Shown here: in pieces, positions 10,101 through 15,954 of the stretch
Numbering within the stretch: position 1 is the first letter of the stretch
Layout of the letters: each line of letters opens with the position of its first letter
Origin: Methanolobus psychrotolerans
Lineage (GTDB): Archaea; Halobacteriota; Methanosarcinia; Methanosarcinales; Methanosarcinaceae
Length of the DNA: 62,859 nucleotides
Assembly: GCF_002243045.1 (NCBI RefSeq)
Contig: NZ_MBKP01000016.1
Span: forward strand, 1-62,859
Direction of reading: 5' to 3'
Made by a program: the position numbers and the translations under genes
Notes under the pieces: model-generated
The model's input: only the letters and a program-made list of their open reading frames with translations
Databases searched by the model: none
Told to the model about the DNA's origin: nothing

Positions 10101-10210
10101 ATAGGAATGACTCGGTACATAAAAATGTAAAAAGTTATGATGAGGTGCTAAATGTAAGGCAAAAGATTGTATTGCACTTGAATAATGCAATCTATATCTT
10201 GTATAAGTAG
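7199..10210 (+). CDS. large TPR protein with candidate C-terminal HEPN RNase motif
   Basis: A 1003-residue, largely helical protein. Residues ~360-830 carry repeated TPR-like helical pairs (for example YDNLATTLRELGKFDEAIDYY, YFNLACANRRLGRFNEE, LLYNKGLAYSGIGKTDKAIENY). The N-terminal third is unrecognised. The last ~150 residues form a separate helical unit (YYGKALENML ... SSYRNDSVHKNVKSYDEV) whose RNDSVH at 969-974 fits the R-x4-H catalytic motif of HEPN ribonucleases, in the usual R-N-x3-H form. TPR repeats usually bind protein partners or sense, so a sensor-effector RNase is a reasonable inference. It follows the shortened viperin by 114 bp on the same strand. ATG 7199 is preferred over GTG 7187 because an AGTGAGTGA stretch sits just upstream. 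No family name is certain. Confidence 0.6.
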   Translation: MSKIDYNIIKEFFFDTYLIDSHLKVREKFKQCTTKMEKEELYHHFQLNNLFLIRRCHDPGFYLYVLDKVNKNEKIKATVKKYTNKLVTSSLNFEQELFGSFSNEVEDKLIDKEIKNPITWPFSSSLDKAKNFDEVNDNSLYYFSKRLQHAIDNGEENEFFVLSQLISDYKSGYFKGYQIFSEDNLYGEQVGSHRWLYSQSQYMLENIKFCSHYYYSHSFNIHNLVKLNPHDVKFVKKLVKIIKEMTDDKELSMLDTLMNYNKFINDAFSVASLIWFNSHNEMDKINILNSEYPFEISDNILEEYKSALCEYRFCNNEKNDYFELSIFANELFQSCFFEEARIIWTSILKSTENTNTKFSCYDNLATTLRELGKFDEAIDYYKKSLVLAEELSKSKELNEKNNVDWNQLTTDETEKQLLRHIGKYVDKNCNYTHKMAVELKNIGEMYYQLGETEIAEKYFLETEDKCSELSPSEKSNIYFNLACANRRLGRFNEEFTYLSKILNENGINPLAEERALERMSILNSMEFMLQDGSFDYNKLNKIENIIKVDELSKNGTSLFHTFQFAKSMDYFEKEYKIEKLHGFSCFNSLNYNATYNLYCGNFLKAKDLCKELIDNSQEPVYAAIAKIDIGLIDIKENNFDEGIKHLEDSCDIFTQLNNGLLEFIITIINTSTLLWSKGNVDKIIDSLETKIISKDINFHLIAGCAYLEVGFFENAFDYFERGLNTKADNETKSLLLYNKGLAYSGIGKTDKAIENYQKSLDCLKSVYAWESMAKEYRRDLETIKAKECIEEAINLSSEDDKKRLENIKEELDALSSKRLNLSSLKDDNIRKTLYSAEKLMISDIKKMEDINERDFSTSLHYYGKALENMLDSQISNQIRQIIYDEFGYCVCEDYSKFKRKEFPQYLKYMLDKNKKGSIGLNGWRTILQYVNEKSKNPVYQKFKDELIKRYSPEDMQKIKFACGMISSYRNDSVHKNVKSYDEVLNVRQKIVLHLNNAIYILYK

Positions 10211-10250
10211 AGTTCTATACTTTCCTCTATTCTACGTTTTTTATCAAAAG

Positions 10251-10799
10251 ATGGGTAATCAAATGTCAATAAAAAAGAACTGTAATCATCATACCAATAT
10301 CCAATACAGAATTTACCTTGATATGGACAATGTAATCACCGACTTTGACAATGCCTGCAACAGCATTTCATCTGGGCTTATCAAACTACATAGTTCAGAC
10401 AAAGATGAGTTCTGGAAGATAATCGAATCTCAAAAAATCACTTTTTGGTCAGAAATGCCCTGGAAAAAAGATGGCAGAGAACTTGTTGATTATCTACTGA
10501 ATTACAATACAACAATACTATCAGCACATCCAAATCCTAAAAGAGGAAACGTAGCAGAATTCAGTAAAAATGGAAAATATGACTGGCTGGCCAGAGAGAT
10601 TGGTAAGGACTTTGCAGATAAAGCTATTATCTGTAGACGTTCTGATAAAAAGACATATTCATCTCCTAATTGCATTCTTGTAGATGATAATGCTCAAAAT
10701 ATTAAAAGTTGGGAAGAAGCAGGTGGAATCGGCATCTTGCATTTTACTGCTGAAAGTGCTATAGGTAAATTAGAGCAGTTATTTGTAGATATGGATTAG
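10251..10799 (+). CDS. HAD-family 5'(3')-deoxyribonucleotidase-like protein
   Basis: A 182-residue protein with the HAD nucleophile motif IYLDMDNVITDF (DxDxV) near the start, a threonine/serine motif II in TTILSAHP, a conserved lysine region (KAIICRRSDKKTY) and motif III CILVDDNAQNIKSWEEAGGIGIL. This layout is that of the NT5C/YorS-like 5'-nucleotidases, which dephosphorylate deoxy- or ribonucleoside monophosphates. It follows the TPR-HEPN gene by 40 bp on the same strand and may belong to that operon. Beside a viperin and a nucleotide kinase it could recycle or clear chain-terminator monophosphates, or deplete nucleotides (inference). ATG 10263 is an alternative start. Confidence 0.7.
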   Translation: MGNQMSIKKNCNHHTNIQYRIYLDMDNVITDFDNACNSISSGLIKLHSSDKDEFWKIIESQKITFWSEMPWKKDGRELVDYLLNYNTTILSAHPNPKRGNVAEFSKNGKYDWLAREIGKDFADKAIICRRSDKKTYSSPNCILVDDNAQNIKSWEEAGGIGILHFTAESAIGKLEQLFVDMD

Positions 10800-10804
10800 C
10801 TTAC

Positions 10805-10924
10805 ATGAAAGATAAAAACATGAAAAGGTTTGTAGCAGAAGATGCTGTCTTTCACAATTTAGGAAGGTATCTGGTTATGGAAGAAGATCAATGGAGATTT
10901 TTAGTTTATTTTTCACAGCAATAA
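10805..10924 (+). CDS. short unknown reading frame (39 aa)
   Basis: Starts 5 bp after the nucleotidase stop and encodes a charged peptide (MKDKNMKRFVAEDAVFHNLG...). It might be a small gene of the operon or the start of a gene cut by the IS1-type insertion that begins nearby. No family recognised. Confidence 0.3.
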   Translation: MKDKNMKRFVAEDAVFHNLGRYLVMEEDQWRFLVYFSQQ

Positions 10925-10932
10925 TATGATAT

Positions 10933-10947
10933 ACCGCCTGAGGCGGT
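10933..10947. repeat. G+C-rich 15-bp palindrome
   Basis: ACCGCCTGAGGCGGT is a perfect palindrome about the central G, in A+T-rich DNA, at the boundary between the viperin block and the IS1-type element. It could end the upstream transcript or mark an insertion end. Confidence 0.4.
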
Positions 10948-11006
10948 TGGCTGCACTATTTTTAGCTAAGCAGACATGGTTGCAAGGTATATTTCTTTTG
11001 GCATTG

Positions 11007-11689
11007 TTATTCAAACATAGCTAACTCTTTATTCCTATGTTTCATTAAGAGCAAAACAGAATATTTCAGCATTTCAAGGCTTTTTGTATAACACTTTGAC
11101 TTTCTCCTTAGTCTTGTCAGAAAGTGTCTGAGTATGCTGTTGTATCCTTCGACAGTATACGTTTCTGCTTTTGATCGTGTGTGAATTTTTCTAGGAAGAA
11201 ATGCCGCGTATGCTTTCCAGTAATCAGTCATTATTTGGCCAACTGCTTTTGTTTCTAACTTTCTCCATAGTTGTATTCCTGTTTCTGTGCCCCTGCTGCC
11301 AAAAGAGCAGTCGATGAATTTTTTCCCAACTCTATCAACAGCAATCCAGATCCAGCAATATTTTTTTTGTTACTGATATAAGTGTGCATCTCATCTAATT
11401 CAACGATCTCTATCTCATTTTCACTTTTTAGGGCTTCTAACTCCTCGCCAAATTTCTTAATCCATTTATATACTGAAACATGGCTTACTCCTAGAACTCG
11501 TCCGATAGAACGAAAACCTAATCCTTCAAGATAAAGTTGTAACGCCTGCCTTTTAACAGAAATGGAACTAGCAGTTGATTTTACCTCGACGGTATAATTA
11601 TAGCCACAATCGTGACATTTGTAGCGTTGACGTCCACCGACTTTTCCATTCTTTTTGTGATCGGAACTCTTGCATCTAGGACAGTTCAT
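11007..11689 (-). CDS. IS1-family transposase in two frames
   Basis: The first frame (11689 to 11255) begins with a zinc ribbon (CPRCKSSDH...CHDCGYN), then a helix-turn-helix (SIGRVLGVSHVSVYKWIKKFG) and the first catalytic aspartate in VELDEMHTY. Just after this, at a run of eight A on the coding strand (11361-11368), the normal transposase sequence switches to the -1 frame (YCWIWIAVDRVGKKFIDCSFGS..., then MTDYWKAY... and YTVEGYNSILRHFL) and runs to 11007. IS1-type elements use programmed -1 frameshifting at A-rich slippery sites, but usually earlier in the gene, so this may instead be a one-base loss. Both halves are otherwise undamaged. The second frame read alone from 11231 would lack the catalytic core. 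Confidence 0.8.
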
Positions 11690-11776
11690 GTTGAAGTATA
11701 AGCTCTCATCTATCTATCGATCTATGTTTGATTAACAAAGTCCTTTATTTTTCTCCTGATCGGACACTTATAGAAA

Positions 11777-12574
11777 TTATTCCATAAAACCACTCACATA
11801 CGCAATATACTGCCCTGCTTCAGTGATCTTAGTTACTGTTATTCTGCCAACCTTTTCCCGCTGAATGTATCCCATTATCTCCAGTTTGTCTAAATATCGC
11901 TTATTAAGTAGCATAATTAAATTCCTTTTTTTACTTCTCCGCTCATATCTATCCATATCTTCGGGCAGCTCCTCAAAACCCTGGACCTCTTTGTCTTTCA
12001 GAATCCTGAATATCTCTTCATTATCCATTCCATCAGGTTTCAGGGAAAGCCTTGATAATAACATTTTACTAACATTGTCAGGCATCATTATCTGGAAATT
12101 GTGAATAGGGGTAATTTTCAAATTTTCACATCTGCTGATACCGTGCTCCTGAATCTCTTCTTCTGACGAGGAATAATTATCTGCATGAACATAATAGACA
12201 TTTACCTGATGAACCATGGCAGCAAGTGTAACTCCCACCGAAGTCAATCTCCCACAGGCTGACATGTTGATGTTGATTATGTTGTTCATCTCTTTTTCTT
12301 TCATTATGATTGAGGATACCCTTTTCATTACTTCTTTGATATCAAACATATCAACATTAATTGATATTACTTCGATACCTTTTGATTGCAATAGTGTCTC
12401 TACTTTTTTCACATAATCTCGCTGCTTTTTCAGCATCATCTTTTTCAGTGCAGCATTTTTCGTAACTGCAAGGATATAGACCCTGTCAGCCTTGTATTTT
12501 TCAAATGGTTTTAAAGCTCTGTCAACTTCATGACCTAAAGGAATGATATGAACTATTTCTTGTAAGCCTTTCAT
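11777..12574 (-). CDS. CARF-type winged-helix regulator 2
   Basis: A 265-residue protein from ATG 12574. The sensor half starts with EIVHIIPLGHEVDRAL and RVYILAV strands and has a ligand-loop-like INMSACGRLTSVG at about 102-114, in the place where other CARF-type proteins have N-x-S/T-G-G. The C-terminal ~90 residues are a winged helix (LSLKPDGMDNEEIFRILKD..., then LEIMGYIQREKVGRITVTKITEAG). Upstream Met codons would place the start inside or beyond a palindrome at 12591-12621, so the 12574 start is preferred. It is divergent from the HhH/zinc-ribbon/XPD-like/helicase genes and probably controls them. The ligand is unknown; the GG-to-AC change in the loop may alter or abolish nucleotide binding. 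Confidence 0.7.
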   Translation of the reverse strand: MKGLQEIVHIIPLGHEVDRALKPFEKYKADRVYILAVTKNAALKKMMLKKQRDYVKKVETLLQSKGIEVISINVDMFDIKEVMKRVSSIIMKEKEMNNIININMSACGRLTSVGVTLAAMVHQVNVYYVHADNYSSSEEEIQEHGISRCENLKITPIHNFQIMMPDNVSKMLLSRLSLKPDGMDNEEIFRILKDKEVQGFEELPEDMDRYERRSKKRNLIMLLNKRYLDKLEIMGYIQREKVGRITVTKITEAGQYIAYVSGFME

Positions 12575-12590
12575 AGAATCACTATTGTTC

Positions 12591-12621
12591 ATTATGTTCA
12601 TAATGTTATATTGAACATAAT
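12591..12621. promoter_or_regulatory. operator candidate of CARF regulator 2
   Basis: ATTATGTTCA (12591-12600) and TTGAACATAAT (12611-12621) form a 10-bp inverted repeat with a 10-base spacer. An extra TGTTCA half site lies just before it (about 12586). It sits 17 bp upstream of the chosen regulator start and 138 bp before the divergent HhH gene. Confidence 0.6.
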
Positions 12622-12758
12622 TATTAACTTTCCTGTTCATCAGAAATCTAGAGGTAAAAACCTTGAGAGAACAATACACAGGAATTTCGGAGAACTATAT
12701 AGACACAGTAGAGAACATTGAAGAAGCTTGTAGAAAAGTAAGCATGTGGTGATTGATC

Positions 12759-13490
12759 ATGACTTTTGAACCTAAATTTTTAGATAAAGAACGAGTGAAA
12801 AGAGTTGATTCGTTCTTAGATCTTGTTGATATTGCAGAGTGGTACAAAAATTATAGTTGGAACAGAGACACATGGAAAAGTGGTTTTCCTGAAATTTTAA
12901 AACTAGAGATTGCAATTGGTGGAGCTGCAAAGAACAATGCTATCGATAAATCTCATTTGATCCAGATAGCAGAATGGGGAAGACTTAGGGACCCACATAG
13001 AGTAGAGCTGACAGGCAATCTGGATATACCTTTTTATGATGAAGATACAATATTTGAGTGGGTTGAAAGGTACCCTGGGATGCACCTTGATCGCTTAAGC
13101 AAGGTTATTACTGGCTTTGGTCCCACATATTCAACAAAACTTCTTCGTTTTGCAGTCCCATCTGAATTTGGTGCACTTGATACCAGACTTGTAAGAGTAT
13201 TTGGCCGAGGGGATAGCAAGAATAAAAAAATAGATTTTCTGAAACTTGCCGTCCAGAGTTCTAATGGTGGGTCAATAAAAACAAGTAGAGATACATGGCC
13301 AAGTGAATACGCCATCTGGATCAATATTTTGAGATACATTGCACATAAGCTGAATGATTCAAGTATCCTCTGTCCTCATCCTGAGGGGTTTGTTGAAGCA
13401 GGATTGAGAGAAGATGGAATCTGGCAATGTGCAGATGTTGAGATGGCTCTCTTTTCTTATGCCACACACTGCATTTACAGCGGGAAATGA
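12759..13490 (+). CDS. HhH-GPD DNA-glycosylase-like protein
   Basis: A 243-residue protein, start chosen at ATG 12759 behind a GGTGAT ribosome site. I do not recognise a named family. The middle (LDRLSKVITGFGPTYSTKLLRF, then PSEFGALDTRLVRVFG) resembles the helix-hairpin-helix plus Gly/Pro plus catalytic Asp layout of HhH-GPD base-excision glycosylases, with GFGP as the hairpin and the Asp of ALDTR as the acid. A C-terminal stretch has Cys and His residues (CPHPEG, QCADVE) but no clear iron-sulfur motif. If correct, it would remove or bind modified bases. It is first of four close-packed plus-strand genes facing CARF regulator 2. The link is fold-level pattern matching, not a firm assignment. 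Confidence 0.4.
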   Translation: MTFEPKFLDKERVKRVDSFLDLVDIAEWYKNYSWNRDTWKSGFPEILKLEIAIGGAAKNNAIDKSHLIQIAEWGRLRDPHRVELTGNLDIPFYDEDTIFEWVERYPGMHLDRLSKVITGFGPTYSTKLLRFAVPSEFGALDTRLVRVFGRGDSKNKKIDFLKLAVQSSNGGSIKTSRDTWPSEYAIWINILRYIAHKLNDSSILCPHPEGFVEAGLREDGIWQCADVEMALFSYATHCIYSGK

Positions 13491-13496
13491 TGTACT

Positions 13497-13718
13497 ATGT
13501 CCCGAATAAAAGTATGTCCCATGTGTGGAGCAAGGAAGGCATTGCCAATGGTCTATGGACTTCCAAGATTTGAAAGTTTTGCTAATAAAGAAGAGCAGGA
13601 TTGTATCTGGATGGGGTGTTGCATGCCTTCTAATCACAAAACAATGTACAGGTGCACGAATTGTGGTCAGGTGTTGACAAAAGATGAGGTTAAGGACGAG
13701 GCTGGTAACAATGAATAA
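13497..13718 (+). CDS. small zinc-ribbon protein
   Basis: A 73-residue protein with CPMCGA (Cys8, Cys11) and CTNCG near the C-terminus, giving a four-cysteine zinc ribbon with a long loop that contains further Cys residues (QDCIWMGCC). It starts 6 bp after the HhH gene and overlaps the XPD-like helicase start by 8 bp, so it is translated with it. It may bind nucleic acid or bridge the glycosylase-like and helicase proteins. Family unknown. Confidence 0.65.
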   Translation: MSRIKVCPMCGARKALPMVYGLPRFESFANKEEQDCIWMGCCMPSNHKTMYRCTNCGQVLTKDEVKDEAGNNE

Positions 13719-15786
13719 CAATACATGTTCCGAAATATATGATTGGTTCCCTTACGCTGAATATCGTCAACATCAGCGTGAAATGCTTGAAGTTGCACAA
13801 CAAATAGGATTAGAAGGAAGTATTGGTCTGATCGATGCTCCCACAGGGTCTGGGAAATCAAGTATAGTAGCTTCACTTCTGAGCGTTCTCGAAAAGAAGA
13901 AGGCATCAGGTGAAGATAAAAAAATTCTGGTGGCAGTAAGGACGAAATCTCAATTGAATACCTTTATCAATGAACTTGACAGGATCAGAAAGGAAAAAAG
14001 AAGTGATCTTACATTTTGTTCTCTGATTGGTAAGCAGGATTTATGTCTTATTCCATGTAAAGAGGATAAATATGAAGTATGCAAGGTACTTCAACACAAT
14101 TCCAGAGAACTAATACAAAAGGGAATTGTTCCTGAAGGTCATAAAGAAGAGCATTTGACCAACTATGATTTTACAGATGCACCTATATTTGAACAAACAA
14201 AGGTCTGCCCTTTTTATCTTAATAGCAGAGAGACTAATGATAAAGGACAGATGGTCTTCACAAAAGAACTTGAATCACTAGCTAATTTCATTCTTAAAAA
14301 TACATTATATTTAGACGACACTGTTAATCTCTGTAAACGTGAAAACGTTTGTCCCTACGAAGCTGTTCTGGCAGCAACGAAGAATGCAGATGTGATCATT
14401 GTTAATTTCCTGCACATCTTTAACGATAAACTCAATCCTGGCGAAATACCGACCAATTCACTTATTCTGATAGATGAAGCACATAATATTGGAAATACAG
14501 TTCAATCCATTCAGACAACTGACATTGTGAAAAAAGATTTTGATTTCATCAGGGAAGATATTGATGCTCTTCTAAAAGATCGTCCACAATTAAAGAATCA
14601 TGCTGATAACATATTCAGTCTTGTTGAAGCAATCGAGCTTTTTTCCCATATGCATGTCATAGCTGAGGACAAAAATGATGTATTTCTCTATGAGAATCTA
14701 AAAGAGATTATTTTCAGGAAATGTGGTCCGGAAAAAAGAGAATTCTGTGAGGATAATTACTTGAAGGTTTATTCCAAGTTAAAGGATGATCTCAACATAA
14801 TCTCCCATGAGATAGAAGCACGGAAGATCAATTCAATGGACCTTACAGGTAATTCTATCCAGAGGCTTCAGGCTTTCATGGAAAATCTGGAAAAGTTGAA
14901 ATCGATTTCATCATTTTTGCCTGTTTATTCAATTGATGATAAATCTGAAGTGAATCTGGAGATAAGGAATATCGATCCAAGTGAAAGGATAAAGCAGGTT
15001 GCAAATGAATATGATTGCTGCCTGATGGTCAGTGGTACGTTATCCCCTCTGGAGGTCTTCAGTCAATATTATTTTGGGAATGAGAAAGTGGTTACACATT
15101 TCGTACCAAATGCATTTCCAGAAGAAAATAGAAGACTCATATGCATAAAAGATGTGACTTCAGCCTATAAGAAACGAAATTGTCTGGACAATCTCGAAAG
15201 AACTCTCAGGTGCATGGAAACATTCTGCAGCATAGATGGAAATCTGGCCATATTTTTCCCTTCATACGAGGTTCTGAATATCTACAGGACTGAAATTGAA
15301 GCCCGGATCAGTAATAAAGAGTTGTTCATTGAACCACGTGATTCAAAAGAAGCGGAAGAGGTAATCAAAAAGTTCAAGTCCTTGCCTGGTGATGGAAAAT
15401 CAGGATTGATACTCGGTGTTTGTGGCGGTAAGTTGTGTGAAGGTATTGATTACCCAGGAGACATGCTTGTCGGAGCATTTGTCTATGGTCTGCCACTTGC
15501 ACAATGGAACAATATCCAGAAACGGATCAATGCATATTATGAGAGTAAATATGGTTCTGATGGAACATTTATAGCATATAATCTTCCAGCCATCAATAAA
15601 ACTATCCAATCCCTTGGAAGAGTTATCAGAAATAAGGATGATAAAGGTTTCTTGGTAATAGCTGATGAACGCTATTCATTCCCATTATACAGGAACAATC
15701 TTTCACCATGGATGAAAGAGGAAATCATCTATTGTGATTCTGTGGATTTCGAGGGATATGTCGGGGACTGGACAAAAGACGAATAA
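13711..15786 (+). CDS. XPD/DinG-like superfamily 2 helicase
   Basis: A 691-residue helicase. Walker A is IDAPTGSGKSS (41-51), the DEAH box is LILIDEAHNIG, later motifs are MVSGTLSPLE and SLGRVIRNKDD. Between motifs I and II are clustered cysteines (CSLIGKQDLCLIPC...CKVL, then CPFY and CKRENVCPYE), as expected for the iron-sulfur domain of XPD, DinG and Rad3 helicases, which unwind 5'-to-3'. Starting at 13711 removes nine upstream codons that lie within the zinc-ribbon gene. DinG/XPD-like helicases recur in defence islands and mobile elements. Beside a glycosylase-like protein and a helicase-nuclease, a DNA-damage-style attack on foreign DNA is possible (inference). Confidence 0.8.
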   Translation: MNNNTCSEIYDWFPYAEYRQHQREMLEVAQQIGLEGSIGLIDAPTGSGKSSIVASLLSVLEKKKASGEDKKILVAVRTKSQLNTFINELDRIRKEKRSDLTFCSLIGKQDLCLIPCKEDKYEVCKVLQHNSRELIQKGIVPEGHKEEHLTNYDFTDAPIFEQTKVCPFYLNSRETNDKGQMVFTKELESLANFILKNTLYLDDTVNLCKRENVCPYEAVLAATKNADVIIVNFLHIFNDKLNPGEIPTNSLILIDEAHNIGNTVQSIQTTDIVKKDFDFIREDIDALLKDRPQLKNHADNIFSLVEAIELFSHMHVIAEDKNDVFLYENLKEIIFRKCGPEKREFCEDNYLKVYSKLKDDLNIISHEIEARKINSMDLTGNSIQRLQAFMENLEKLKSISSFLPVYSIDDKSEVNLEIRNIDPSERIKQVANEYDCCLMVSGTLSPLEVFSQYYFGNEKVVTHFVPNAFPEENRRLICIKDVTSAYKKRNCLDNLERTLRCMETFCSIDGNLAIFFPSYEVLNIYRTEIEARISNKELFIEPRDSKEAEEVIKKFKSLPGDGKSGLILGVCGGKLCEGIDYPGDMLVGAFVYGLPLAQWNNIQKRINAYYESKYGSDGTFIAYNLPAINKTIQSLGRVIRNKDDKGFLVIADERYSFPLYRNNLSPWMKEEIIYCDSVDFEGYVGDWTKDE

Positions 15787-15954
15787 TGATGCATAGATTC
15801 TCACTTTGACAGTTTATTCTATGAAACTAATATGGAGACTGTTTGCAGATTTGACATGAATTTAATATAAAAGATTTGCCTTAATTACGTTACTTAATAT
15901 GTGTATACTATACTACATCCAATTCACCTCTACCTTCTAAATTTGGTAACTATA

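Larger units (their letters stand above)
10925..11775 (-). mobile_element. IS1-family insertion sequence (ends not resolved)
   Basis: The element is recognised from its transposase. I looked for terminal inverted repeats on both sides and found no convincing pair, so the limits given are only the neighbouring genes. It separates the viperin block from the second CARF-type regulator. Confidence 0.6.

Noticed and set aside
10925-11775. Terminal inverted repeats for the IS1-type element
   Set aside because: Compared both flanks by eye and found no pair better than chance, so no ends are claimed.
12662-12751. Short TTG-started peptide ahead of the HhH gene
   Set aside because: Only 29 codons, no ATG, and it ends within the ribosome site of the next gene; probably leader sequence.
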